A stretch of 43,668 nucleotides of DNA from Paenibacillus cremeus (lineage in GTDB: Bacteria > Bacillota > Bacilli > Paenibacillales > NBRC-103111). The translations under genes and the position numbers were made by a program. The notes under the pieces are model-generated. The model was not told the DNA's origin and made no database searches. It was given only the letters and a program-made list of their open reading frames with translations. Below, one piece after another: positions 1-8,043 of the stretch; positions within the stretch are counted from its first letter, which is position 1; every line of letters begins with the position of its first letter. The stretch covers positions 23,288 to 66,955 of the forward strand of contig NZ_VNJI01000042.1 in NCBI RefSeq assembly GCF_007786445.1. Reading direction: 5' to 3'.

Positions 1-678
1 TCGAGTCAAAACGTACAATGCTCCTTGGCCGTCGACTCCTGCATAGAACACTTCCTCGATGCTCTGTATTCCTTGCTCACGGAGCTTCTTTTGAAGCCAC
101 TTATCGTCATATCCGGCATGGCGGAGGTTTTCAGTAATGATGTTACCGTCCTTGATCACATCATTCATCATCCCTTTCTCCGGAGGCTTACGATTCAGAT
201 CGCCCAGAGTGAGTGGCATCTTGTCGGATTTAGGCAGGACGGATAGCTGCCCATCGGTCTCAAGTATGGCACAGTAGACATCGCCTGGATGAAATACATT
301 TTTTTGGCGAAGAATTGTTAGCAGCTCATCAAGGGTCAACCTTGCTTTGCGAAGCTGTTGGGAATCGATTTGCCCCTTGTATATGACCATTTTGGGTTTG
401 GAAATTACGAGATTACGGAGACCAGGGGACTTCTGGATAAAGTAATCCAGCGTTAAAGTAAGAGCGGTGAAAATGCCGAGTGCGACGGCAGCCCTTTTCC
501 AATCATTCGTTGGAATCGCTACTTCAGTTGTCAGTGCGCCAATCGTAATGGCCGAAGCGAAATCAAAGAAATTGAACTGCGATAATACCTTGCGACCAAG
601 GACTCGGCAAATCAGATGCAGGAAAAGATAAGCTCCAACCGCCGATACAGCCGTCCACCACCATTCGATGTTCCTCAC
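1..678 (-). CDS. DUF421 (YetF-like) membrane protein, copy 1, C-terminus outside window
   Basis: This is the left-hand paralogue of the gene at 11212-11931; the two align without any indel. The visible 226 codons start at a GTG (678-676) reading M-R-N-I-E-W-W-W. About 13 C-terminal residues lie beyond the left edge. The N-terminus has the hydrophobic helices of DUF421/YetF-type proteins, with the motif FNFFDFASAITIGALTTE. It continues into a soluble domain with K-P-K-M-V-I-Y-K-G and the DELLTILRQKNVFHPGDV stretch typical of the family. DUF421 proteins are inner-membrane proteins of poorly known function, often expressed late or under stress. The reading frame is intact. It is divergent from the msrB remnant and msrA on its right. 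Confidence 0.88.
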   Translation of the reverse strand, partial: MRNIEWWWTAVSAVGAYLFLHLICRVLGRKVLSQFNFFDFASAITIGALTTEVAIPTNDWKRAAVALGIFTALTLTLDYFIQKSPGLRNLVISKPKMVIYKGQIDSQQLRKARLTLDELLTILRQKNVFHPGDVYCAILETDGQLSVLPKSDKMPLTLGDLNRKPPEKGMMNDVIKDGNIITENLRHAGYDDKWLQKKLREQGIQSIEEVFYAGVDGQGALYVLTR

Positions 679-1166
679 CTCTTTGATATTTGCTTGTTAT
701 GTCCGTTAATTATTGTTATCTGAATGTTCCAGATTATTTGTGTAGGTCAGTGATCAGCTCTTAACTTCAACGTGTTTTTCGGGGCAACTGGAGCTTTCAC
801 TTCTTGGCTAATTTACCCACTTGGGTAGAAATGTATGTAACAGAACAGTGTTTAGTTACATTTCTACTGTCCGTTTGTTCAATGAACAGAGTAGAACGCT
901 ACAAAAGCGATGGATCTGTCGGATGACAAGAACCTGATGCCATAAATGACAAGAGCCTGATGTCATTACAGCTTATTGTAGATGAACGGGATACGGGAAA
1001 TGAACCCGTACTTAAAGTTGTCAACATAAAATAAGTATTAGACAGGAATAGATGACATTACGGAGACGTTAGAGTTTAATGATGATCCATAAAAATGACG
1101 GATATGGGACATCTTAGACATGGAGCTTCGAGAGATCACCGATATGCAGCTTAGGTCTAGTCCTAT
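679..1166. other. Divergent intergenic region without a gene, rich in short inverted repeats
   Basis: No coding frame is supported. Short palindromes are visible: TACCC-ACTT-GGGTA near 828, ATGTAAC...GTTACAT near 836-862, TGTTCA-A-TGAACA near 876, and TACGGG-aaatgaa-CCCGTA near 990. Two related units containing ATGACAAGA and CTGATG lie at about 922-965. All recur in the second copy at 11932-12423 with small changes. They probably include the divergent promoters of DUF421 and msrBA, but I could not assign a clear -35/-10 pair. Confidence 0.4.
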
Positions 1167-1423
1167 TTGGGTGGCCAAGCTTCACGGAGCCGATCGTTTC
1201 CGCAAACATCAACGAATTGTGGGACACCTCCCAAGGGATGATAAGGAACGAGGTTAGATCCACTCACGGCGACAGCCATCTCGGTCACATCTTCCCGGAT
1301 GGCCTTGCTAATCGCGGTGGCCTTCACTGCATCAATTTCGCGTCGCTCCGATTCATCCTTCGCGACGACGACATGGAGAGCGAGGGCTACGGCAAATATC
1401 GCGATCAGGTTGAGGAGGTATAA
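1167..1423 (+). pseudogene. msrB: msrB remnant (C-terminal half of methionine-R-sulfoxide reductase)
   Basis: The frame reads F-G-W-P-S-F-T-E-P-I, then GMIRNEVRSTHGDSHLGH, then G-G-L-H-C-I-N-F-A-S-L-R-F, and ends E-G-Y-G-K-Y-R-D-Q-V-E-E-V. This is the second half of MsrB, which reduces methionine-R-sulfoxide using a Cys in the RYCIN motif. Here one residue is missing before C-I-N, and the whole N-terminal half, including the first zinc CxxC, is absent. There is no obvious start codon or ribosome-binding site. It sits 2 bp before msrA, so it was once the first gene of an msrB-msrA pair. The alternative that it is a functional minimal protein is unlikely. Confidence 0.8.
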
Positions 1424-1425
1424 AA

Positions 1426-1953
1426 ATGCATCAGCGCGCTGTACTCGCTGGGGGATGCTTCTGGGGAATGCAGGACTTGATCCGCAAGCTTCCCGGCGTC
1501 GTCTCGACTCGCGTCGGCTATACAGGCGGTGACACTCCGAACGCGACATATCGCAACCATGGTACTCATGCGGAGGGGATCGAAATCGTCTTCGATACAG
1601 CGGAGACGAGCTACCGGCGCATCCTGGAGTATTTCTTTCAAATCCACGATCCTACGAAGCGGAACCGTCAGGGCAACGATATCGGCACAAGCTACCGTTC
1701 GGCGATCTACTATACGAGCGACGAGCAGAGAAAGGTGGCGGAGGAGACGATTGCCGACGTGAACGCGTCGGGTCTGTGGCCAGGCAAGGTCGTCACCGAA
1801 GTGACGCCTGTCGGCGACTTCTGGGAAGCAGAGCCGGAGCATCAGGACTATCTGGAGCGCCATCCTAGCGGCTACACCTGCCACTTCCCGCGCCCCGACT
1901 GGGTCCTTCCCAGACGGGAGGCGGGTGGCGCCCCGTCAAGTAGACAAGAATGA
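1426..1953 (+). CDS. msrA: Peptide-methionine (S)-S-oxide reductase MsrA, copy 1
   Basis: This 175-residue protein carries the MsrA active-site motif A-G-G-C-F-W-G near residue 9, where the Cys attacks methionine-S-sulfoxide. It also has G-Y-T-G-G, the H-A-E-G-I-E-I-V-F-D strand and the I-H-D-P-T and S-Y-R-S-A-I-Y-Y motifs, so the domain is complete. The ATG at 1426 follows GAGGAGGTATAAAA, a strong ribosome-binding site that lies inside the end of the msrB remnant. Reducing power would come from thioredoxin; a thioredoxin and a thioredoxin reductase are encoded at 30.2-31.5 kb. The gene is noticeably more GC-rich than its flanks. The copy at 12668 differs by only a handful of residues. The TGA stop adjoins the IS3 remnant and may be supplied by it. 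Confidence 0.95.
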   Translation: MHQRAVLAGGCFWGMQDLIRKLPGVVSTRVGYTGGDTPNATYRNHGTHAEGIEIVFDTAETSYRRILEYFFQIHDPTKRNRQGNDIGTSYRSAIYYTSDEQRKVAEETIADVNASGLWPGKVVTEVTPVGDFWEAEPEHQDYLERHPSGYTCHFPRPDWVLPRREAGGAPSSRQE

Positions 1954-1956
1954 AAT

Positions 1957-2012
1957 AAGAGCACTATGCAGCCTTAGTTCTGCCTCCACCGGACTAAGGT
2001 TGTTTAATTTGC
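1957..2012 (-). pseudogene. IS3-family transposase OrfB, extreme C-terminal remnant (copy 1)
   Basis: Read on the minus strand, this stretch contains K-L-N-N-L-S-P-V-E, the end of an IS3/IS150-group OrfB. A 1-bp deletion relative to copy 2 shifts the frame immediately after. The remnant stops abruptly near 2012, where unrelated sequence begins. Confidence 0.65.
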
Positions 2013-2037
2013 AAAAGATAATGATTTATATTCGCTA

Positions 2038-2429
2038 ATGCATAAATTAGTATGTGGAAAGGACGCCGGCGACAAGGGTTTTGTCTACTTGGAGGAAATG
2101 AAAGACAGCAAATGGCGATTCACCCATACAAGCGGCACGATCCCAGACTTCTCCAAGGTGGCCGCTTTCAAGGTACTCCGTGAAAATAACTCCCCTTCCG
2201 GACTACCCGGGTCTACAGCGCTAAACGGTCGGCGATCCGAACCTTAAATGATGCCGATCTCATTTCAATCCTTGGCTCAGGCATCTTAGGATTGGAGCTG
2301 CATGTCCACACAAATAAGGTTCGATTCGTCGATATGCATGAGGCCGAAAGCCTTGCTTTGACAGGAGAGATCACCAGTGAGTTCTCCAGCTTCACTGGAC
2401 TCGTGTATGCCGATGATGAGGATAGATGA
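2038..2429 (+). pseudogene. Decayed gene of unknown function in two reading frames
   Basis: The first frame (2038-2247) reads like protein for about 50 residues (segment S-K-W-R-F-T-H-T-S-G). After about 2220 a second frame takes over, with L-N-D-A-D-L-I-S-I-L-G-S-G-I-L-G and ending G-L-V-Y-A-D-D-E-D-R before TGA at 2427-2429. Both frames have a coding-like composition, which suggests one gene broken by a frameshift or small deletion. I do not recognise the family. No ribosome-binding site was found before 2038. Confidence 0.4.
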
Positions 2430-3218
2430 AGCACTTATAGCCAAATTAAGCGACGACCCGCTTCAATTATGAGGAGTTGGAGCCAATATGGTTGCAATCT
2501 GATCAAGTTTTTCTGTAATTCTGATAATTCGATAACGAGTTCCTTGGATCTGGCTTCAGCCGAATTTGCTCTGTCATTCCAGTAATTTATTAGATTTCCG
2601 ATGCTGCTGTTCGATTTGGACACGGACCCGCAGCAAAGAATGTACTGGTTGATGCCGCGGCCGGGGCTAGAATTATTCGGCTGATGGCCGGGCTGATGCG
2701 AAGCAATGACTCACCCGCCAAATAATTCGAGTGGCTGGGGGGTTACCGGTCGAATAGTATATGGGGCTGACCAACCGTATCTAGGATTACGGTGGACAGC
2801 CTCTTTTCATATGGAAGGGGAAGCTTAGAACACAGGAAAAATCGCACTTTTAATTAACTCCAATCCAGTGATCATTCACAATTAATCCAAGCTCGTGCCG
2901 GCTCCGAGTCTCCAGTCCCCTTTGTTGGGGCTTTTTAAGGGCTAATCACGATGGCGTGATGCCGGCTGACGGCCTACTAAATTACTGGATTTCGTGGCTG
3001 CACCTTTATTGAGGGGCAGATTCGCGGTATTGGTGAACGGGAATCCTAACGCCACCATGGCCCCTTCGAATTTCACTGAACAGCTCAAGTCGCCTGTGGT
3101 TTTGGATGTTGCCAATTATTTTGTCGCATTTGAATTTTTCTATTTTTTTCATGCATCTGAATCGCCTACCAATTTGCTCAGTTCCCCATGGAGTTTGGAA
3201 GCCTTACATTCATTACAG
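2430..3218. other. Region without a supported gene
   Basis: A GTG-started minus-strand frame at 2435-2623 could encode 62 residues, N-G-N-L-I-N-Y-W-like and mildly coiled-coil, but it has no ribosome-binding site. The open frame at 2994-3290 lies partly antisense to the surface-protein gene and has no recognisable content. A T-tailed hairpin lies at 2914-2936. Confidence 0.3.
2914..2936 (+). terminator. Possible rho-independent terminator
   Basis: A short hairpin CCCC-tttgtt-GGGG is followed by CTTTTT. It is the only terminator-like site downstream of the decayed region at 2.0-2.8 kb. Confidence 0.4.
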
Positions 3219-3806
3219 CTACCTTACTTCACGCTCTTCGCGGTTGCGTCCCCGCATTCCGGCCAAGCCCAGCAGTCCGAGGAGTCCTAGCCAGCCCCAA
3301 TTGTAGCCATTACCTGTAGTCGCTTTGGCCGTATAATTGTTAGTTCGGTATGCGTTCGTGCGATAAGTGCTTGTGTCGTAGTTGCCGCCATAGCCGTAGC
3401 CCGTATTTACATTGGTATTGGTATGCATTCGGTCGAGCATATTATAGGAGTAATTGCGAACGGTGTTTGCAACGGTTCCTGTTGTTCCTGTATTTGTACC
3501 GGTTGTAGTCCCCGTTGTTCCGGTCGAAGTAATTGTACTAGTCGTACCATAGCCAGGTGCCGGTACGTAGGTTCCCGAGGCGGGATTGTACCCCCCCGGA
3601 GATCCCGTAAGACTTCCCGTGCCAATTCCCGTCGCACCGGTGGAAGGAATCGTACCATAAGTCCCAGTACCATAAGCTCCGGTTGTCCCGATACCATATG
3701 TCGTCGTTGGAGTGCTCGTTGTTTCCATTTCGGCAAACGCCTGACCACCCACGCAGAAAGTCGCTGTAACCGCGAAAGCTAGTACCGTTTTACGAAACTT
3801 ATTCAT
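3219..3806 (-). CDS. Secreted Thr/Gly-rich WGxxGxxG-tail surface protein
   Basis: This 195-residue protein starts at ATG 3806. The start gives a classic signal peptide (M-N-K-F-R-K-T-V then a hydrophobic run to A-F-A-E), and AGAAGGGAG lies upstream at a rather long spacing. A longer in-frame extension upstream lacks these signs. The middle (about residues 30-165) is low-complexity and built from Thr, Gly, Tyr and Ser, with many T-G-T-T and Y-G-T-G repeats. The C-terminus reads WGWLGLLGLLGLAGMRGR, a WGxxGxxG hydrophobic tail followed by basic residues. This tail is common on secreted or surface proteins of Paenibacillus and its relatives and resembles a sorting tail. Its function is unknown. 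Adhesive, coat or matrix roles are guesses. Confidence 0.8.
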   Translation of the reverse strand: MNKFRKTVLAFAVTATFCVGGQAFAEMETTSTPTTTYGIGTTGAYGTGTYGTIPSTGATGIGTGSLTGSPGGYNPASGTYVPAPGYGTTSTITSTGTTGTTTGTNTGTTGTVANTVRNYSYNMLDRMHTNTNVNTGYGYGGNYDTSTYRTNAYRTNNYTAKATTGNGYNWGWLGLLGLLGLAGMRGRNREEREVR

Positions 3807-4219
3807 CCGTTCGCATATACTCCCTTCTGACGCATGAGATTTGTATTGTGCTTGCCCCATAGCTTGGACGTCCGGCATTGTTCTTATCCTCCCCGCATTT
3901 TGGAGAAGCAGCCATAGATCATAGGAAAATTTGCTCGATCCGATCACGCCGACAACGGCGGGGCCGAGATGAATTACGATTCGAATGCCGATGAGATAGC
4001 ATTTCACTGTAGAGAGATTAAGGTATAAAAAACATAAACAAGACTACCTTACCTTCGGGTGAAGGGGGACGGCAGTTTTGTTTTGATTTCTTGCTCTGAT
4101 TATTAGATCTTAGCTCTTTTCATCTTCCAAATAAATTCTGCATTATCTCGAAAACTCTCTTTTTGATCGATAGCTCTGACATATTAGATATCGAAGGGCA
4201 AGCCTTCATTCCATCCCAA
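3807..4219. other. Intergenic stretch, no gene seen
   Basis: The minus-strand frame runs open above 3806 but lacks a ribosome-binding site and coding character. A small palindrome CCTTC-ggg-TGAAGG lies near 4050. The rest is AT-rich, and this stretch presumably holds the promoter of the surface-protein gene. Confidence 0.3.
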
Positions 4220-4514
4220 TTATATTTTTTCTTCTGTCATCTCATGAATTTTTACCCATACTCCATCCCGACGCAGGTAGGATTCTAGCTTCAAATCACT
4301 ACTCATAACGCTGATAAATTCTTCGCGAATTTCCGGTACATTCCAATTTAGTGTAAAAGTTATCCTCGTTAAAGTAAGCAAGCGCCATCCACCACGCCCA
4401 GATGCGTTTATATCTTGGTTCTTTTAGCAGATCGTCTAGATCGGGGCTCCAGCCGTAAACTGTATGTAGGTACCGCTGTACTTTTCTTGCCCTCTCTAGT
4501 TCAATACTCAACAT
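4220..4514 (-). pseudogene. Small hypothetical gene with a probable 1-nt frameshift in a T4 run
   Basis: ATG 4514 opens a 71-residue frame (start M-L-S-I-E-L-E-R-A-R-K-V) that ends at 4299. If one T is removed from the run at 4355-4358, the frame continues as N-F-T-L-N-W-N-V-P-E-I-R-E-E-F-I-S. It then reaches TAA at 4220-4222, giving about 97 residues ending H-E-M-T-E-E-K-I. The continued frame is much more protein-like than the existing tail (G-N-S-R-R-I-Y-Q-R-Y-E). The start has an excellent AGGAGGAGGAGG site, which is also the C-terminal Arg codons of the gene upstream. The family is not recognised. A read or assembly error in the T run is possible. Confidence 0.55.
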
Positions 4515-4804
4515 TGCCTCCTCCTCCTAAATTCTTCCGGATACTTTTGCAAAAAAAACTGAAAACCCGATTTTCCTTTTAAGACAACCCTCGTGAGATA
4601 CAGTATATTACTTAAAGTTGTCCATGCCTGTCGAGGCGAAATCCATGTAACGCCGTGCTCGGTTGCATCGAGTGTCCGGCTTCCCTCAATGTAGAAGTCG
4701 AAGCGAGCAAGATCGTTCTGAAGTTTCCAGATTTCCCGCTCCAACATCTTCTCGGGCAAGCTTGAGGTTATGTGACGCTTACAAAGAAGAAGGAATCGAT
4801 CCAT
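4508..4804 (-). CDS. Hypothetical 98-residue protein, overlaps the next gene
   Basis: The frame starts M-D-R-F-L-L-L-C-K-R-H and ends with four Arg, Gln and Cys. The Arg run is encoded by AGGAGGAGGAGG, which is the ribosome-binding site of the following gene; the two genes overlap by 7 bp, so they are probably translationally coupled. The sequence is mixed and soluble-looking with several aromatic residues. I do not recognise it. There is no strong ribosome-binding site before ATG 4804, so the start is uncertain. Confidence 0.5.
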   Translation of the reverse strand: MDRFLLLCKRHITSSLPEKMLEREIWKLQNDLARFDFYIEGSRTLDATEHGVTWISPRQAWTTLSNILYLTRVVLKGKSGFQFFLQKYPEEFRRRRQC

Positions 4805-4931
4805 TTGGATTTGGCGAATTGTAAGAAGTTAAATGCGAAATTGGGATGCAGAAATGTGGGAGAAAGAATATTGGGGATTAGATGTATACTTGAAATGTAA
4901 AGGTGGATCTTACGTAAATGGGAGTTAAGGA

Positions 4932-4961
4932 GTAAGGGACTTCTCTAATGAAGTCCCTTAC
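4932..4961 (-). terminator. Perfect 12-bp hairpin downstream of the membrane-protein gene
   Basis: GTAAGGGACTTC and its exact complement flank a 6-nt loop, 16 bp after the stop codon of the gene at 4977. The T-tract is weak on both strands, so termination is probable but not textbook. Confidence 0.6.
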
Positions 4962-4976
4962 ATTGACCTTCTTTTA

Positions 4977-6233
4977 CTAAAGATTAATCTGGGGAGTACT
5001 TTCATTGTAATTATTAACGCCTAACGCTTTATTCTTCAATAAGATATCCTTAATTAATTCATCGTTTCCTTCGGAACACTTTACCATCAAAAAGACTTCT
5101 GTTGCTTTAATTCGACCAAACAAATCGATTGTGGGCATTTTTTTGACCGCGATCAGTTTTATTAAAAAACCAAGAACTCCTCCTACGACCAGTCCGATCA
5201 ATGCCCATAACACAGGGCCAAGCTTAAGGACAAAACCGTAAATTCCACCCAATAGCATGAAAATGGAACCCAAAATGGTTGCCAGATCCACAAAACTTAC
5301 ACCGTCCGAGTAATGAGCATTATCAAACAACCTGGTCTTTTTATTTCGAACTTGTAGGGGCAAAGCAAGAATATCAGACTTCTTCACCCCATTCTGTTCT
5401 AGTTCAGTTAATGCGATTTCGACAGAAGCTGAATGTTCGTAGGATGCAACAATATACATATCTTCTCCCTTTCTCTCCGAATGGAATGGGGTTTCGAATG
5501 AATTTTGATAGTCAGAAACCAGAAGCTTAGCTTGGGATAGTTTATAATGTTTGTTACTTTTTACAGCCTCCCAGTAGCAATGATATAAAAATCCACCATA
5601 AATAGAGGGAATAAACAAAAACCACTGAGGATTAACAACTTCTATTGCTTTTGCAAAATCTCCGGTCAAGCTATAAAATAATCCCACGTAAAAACGTGAA
5701 AAAGTAATAGTTATTACCCACGTAACCAAACTGAAGAAAAAATTGAACACTTGGTTCAAATATAATGAACCTAGCCCTGGCATCAACATTTCCCAGAATA
5801 GACTTACCGATGGACTTACCTTGTTCAATGTGTTTACACTAAATGTAGACATAGAGGCTGTGTCCGTTGTTTTCGTTTTTCTGTAGGACAACACATAATT
5901 ATTATTGAGATCTACAGCTCTTCGATAAGAATCAAACATGGTAAAAATGTATACTCCAATATATAAATAAAAAAAGCGAAGATCGATTACGTCTTTTGCA
6001 CTTTGGATATCCCCGATCATGGAATAATATATAGCTTGATTAACCTTTGCAAGATTATTTATTATAAATTCAAAGATAACTAGAATGTAGCCAATTAATA
6101 AGTTGTTCATAACAGCGTGTCCGTATCCTGGAAAGGCTGCCGACCACCATAAAGGTATCCAAGGATTTAATGGATGCAAAATATTCGTGTTGTAAGGAAC
6201 ACTTTTCATCAAAAGTGGATATCTCTTCATCAT
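4977..6233 (-). CDS. Multi-pass membrane protein with duplicated PGxG module and soluble C-terminal domain
   Basis: This 418-residue protein has two similar N-terminal modules. Each begins with a P-G-x-G motif (F-P-G-Y-G-H-A-V-M-N-N near residue 34; M-P-G-L-G-S-L-Y-L-N near residue 150). Each continues with two or three hydrophobic helices and ends in an aromatic D-S-Y-R-R or Y-W-E-A-V-K segment. Residues about 255-305 form a soluble stretch (Y-I-V-A-S-Y-E-H-S-A-S-V-E-I-A-L) that looks like a small alpha/beta domain of the general-stress-protein type. Two more glycine-rich helices and a charged tail follow. The start is tentative because AAGGA abuts the ATG at 6233; the ATG at 6230 or a later Met is possible. 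Function unknown. Confidence 0.75.
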   Translation of the reverse strand: MMKRYPLLMKSVPYNTNILHPLNPWIPLWWSAAFPGYGHAVMNNLLIGYILVIFEFIINNLAKVNQAIYYSMIGDIQSAKDVIDLRFFYLYIGVYIFTMFDSYRRAVDLNNNYVLSYRKTKTTDTASMSTFSVNTLNKVSPSVSLFWEMLMPGLGSLYLNQVFNFFFSLVTWVITITFSRFYVGLFYSLTGDFAKAIEVVNPQWFLFIPSIYGGFLYHCYWEAVKSNKHYKLSQAKLLVSDYQNSFETPFHSERKGEDMYIVASYEHSASVEIALTELEQNGVKKSDILALPLQVRNKKTRLFDNAHYSDGVSFVDLATILGSIFMLLGGIYGFVLKLGPVLWALIGLVVGGVLGFLIKLIAVKKMPTIDLFGRIKATEVFLMVKCSEGNDELIKDILLKNKALGVNNYNESTPQINL

Positions 6234-6504
6234 TCCTTAGATCACCTGTTTCCCATGGGATGTACCATAATGTTGGGGTTAATCATGCTCTCTATGCTTA
6301 TATAGTATGGGGAGCTTTTTCTTTGTTCCCGCCGCTCCGCGCTGAAATACATATGTTTATGTCGTGACGTGACTTAGCGACACAAAAATTGCGCTTTCAA
6401 ATAAAAAATCTCCAAATTACGGGGATCACAAAGCACATACATGTTCGTTTTACGCGACACAAACATGTACTCTTCGCCGATTCGACTCAACGTATCATGT
6501 AAGC

Positions 6505-7341
6505 CTACACCGACCAGCCGAGCGCTGTCTCCAGCATGGACTTCAAAGATTCGGCCCTATGCAGTTCCGGTTTTGCCTTGAGCTTGGTGAACTCCTCGCC
6601 GATATATCGGATAAAATCATCGCGTAGCCGCTCCAGCTGTTCCACCGTCAATAAATATAAATAAGCTTTAACATAGTCGTAATCCGGGTACCATTCCCTG
6701 TTTTCCAGAAAAGCTAAAGATGAACGCTGGTACCACGCCCGAGTACTCGCCTTCAAAGCCTCTGTAATCTGTTGATCCTTCCCGGACATTGCAAAAAGCC
6801 GGTTTTCGGATAGCAAACTTCTGTACTTCACGACACCGCTATCCGGGAAGGTGTTCGGAAGCTCATGAAAACGAAGAAGATTTTCTTGCAAATCAACATA
6901 GACATCTGGCCCAGCGTAACGCGAGTTGAACTGCAGCCTCACCGCAGCATGAGCGATTTCTTTCAGCAGAGCAAGCGCTTCTGTAGCTTCTTCCTTAACG
7001 GGGGAACCGGTGAAGAACAACCCCTGCTTGCCGGCGCGAATTTCCGCCCGGTCGATGGCGTCGTGAAGCGCGTCCGCTAATTGCTCCTTACTGTGCGCTG
7101 CCCACTTAACGAATCGGTCGGTAAGAATTTTGCTTATACCAAACTCCCTGCGCAAAATATTGACAATGTCGACCCCGCTGCTGCCTTGAACTGTATTTAG
7201 TATATCAAGCAATAAATTTTCTAGGTTTCTGGACTTTTTAATGCTGACTATAACCTCTTCCGGAACCGTGAAGATAGCTGCCTGCTCTTTCTGCTTTAGA
7301 TCGGTAATAAGCTGCTCTAGCTCTTTAAGTAATGGCTGCAT
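6505..7341 (-). CDS. Hypothetical soluble protein, 278 residues
   Basis: I chose ATG 7341 (M-Q-P-L-L-K-E-L-E-Q-L) because AAAGGA stands 10 bp upstream. The frame is open for 28 more codons, but that extension is not protein-like. The protein is helix-rich, with a likely coiled coil at the start, R-N-L-E-N-L-L-L-D-I-L near residue 40, and an acidic, aromatic C-terminal part (E-W-Y-P-D-Y-D-Y-V-K-A-Y-L-Y). No signal peptide or membrane segment is visible. I do not recognise the family. It appears to be a single-gene unit. Confidence 0.65.
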   Translation of the reverse strand: MQPLLKELEQLITDLKQKEQAAIFTVPEEVIVSIKKSRNLENLLLDILNTVQGSSGVDIVNILRREFGISKILTDRFVKWAAHSKEQLADALHDAIDRAEIRAGKQGLFFTGSPVKEEATEALALLKEIAHAAVRLQFNSRYAGPDVYVDLQENLLRFHELPNTFPDSGVVKYRSLLSENRLFAMSGKDQQITEALKASTRAWYQRSSLAFLENREWYPDYDYVKAYLYLLTVEQLERLRDDFIRYIGEEFTKLKAKPELHRAESLKSMLETALGWSV

Positions 7342-7464
7342 TCTTGGTTCATCCTTTCTTGCATTCATTATTCCCATCTTTTCCACAAAATAGCGTGTGC
7401 AAAAAATTTCAACACAAACGTCCATTTATTTTCTGAACATTCACAATGTTTACCGTTAGATTCC

Positions 7465-7497
7465 AACAGCCCGCCACATTATAACGGGCAGGCTGTT
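7465..7497. repeat. Imperfect inverted repeat
   Basis: AACAGCC-CGCC pairs with GGGCA-GGCTGTT across about 10 nt. It has no T-tract on either strand and lies about 125 bp upstream of the minus-strand hypothetical gene. It could be a weak terminator or an operator. Confidence 0.35.
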
Positions 7498-7653
7498 ATT
7501 GAACAAACTACGGCTATGCTGATATGTTATATGTTCATGTTTTAGCGTCAAAGAAAAGTTCATCAAAATCGCACCTAAACTTATCCGCAATTACAGGATG
7601 TGTTAAGTGCCCAACCGTCTTGAGTCCAAGTTTACTCAAGCGGCTCTGGCTAG

Positions 7654-7845
7654 ATCTCACACGGAAATGACCTTAATGCTGGGGGAGCAAGCAAGTCTAA
7701 TACGAGCGGCAGAATAGTCATCCCCCATCCGGACAAGTTCTTTGTTAACCCCGTTGGAAAACAGTCAGCGAGCATGGCAACAGGGCATCCGGCGGGAACA
7801 GCAGTAGGCATGGCCGTACGTCTGGCATTACGCCACATGAAATGA
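7654..7845 (+). pseudogene. Possible C-terminal remnant of an unknown gene
   Basis: The open frame reads SGRIVIPHPDKFFVNPVG and then A-T-G-H-P-A-G-T-A-V-G-M-A-V-R, ending H-M-K at TGA 7843-7845. It looks like a folded-protein C-terminus, but an in-frame TAG stands at 7651 and there is no start or ribosome-binding site. I cannot name the family. The hairpin at 7920 would fit as its terminator. Confidence 0.35.
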
Positions 7846-7919
7846 ATGTAGCGGAGCTGCAAAGCCAGTTTCGTAAGGATAGTGCTATTCTGAATTAATT
7901 ATTGTTCATCCTATAATGT

Positions 7920-7947
7920 AACCCGAACGCTATAAGGAGTTCGGGTT
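7920..7947 (+). terminator. Hairpin, probable terminator
   Basis: AACCCGAAC pairs perfectly with GTTCGGGTT around a 10-nt loop and is followed by ATTGTTAATT. It separates the remnant at 7.65-7.85 kb from the gene at 8044. Confidence 0.5.
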
Positions 7948-8043
7948 ATTGTTAATTGGAATTGCCGCTGGGTAACTGAGTAATCCAGGTTAACCTTTCA
8001 TATAATAAGGAAGCGGGAATGAATAGCAATAGAAGAGGCGAAT

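Larger units (their letters stand above)
1..2012. repeat. Direct duplication, left copy (DUF421 - msrB remnant - msrA - IS3 tail)
   Basis: Bases 1-2012 correspond to 11254-13256 in the same orientation. The offset is 11253 within DUF421 and 11242 at msrA, so copy 2 has lost about 11 bp in between. The copies differ by scattered substitutions, so the duplication is not very recent. The left copy probably continues beyond the window. Confidence 0.9.

Noticed and set aside
836..862. ATGTAAC...GTTACAT considered as another Crp/Fnr operator
   Set aside because: The half-sites are 13-15 bp apart instead of 6, and the spacing differs between the two duplicated copies.
3807..4007. Upstream extension of the WGxxGxxG protein to 262 residues
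   Set aside because: The internal ATG at 3806 begins a typical signal peptide; the extension has no coding character.
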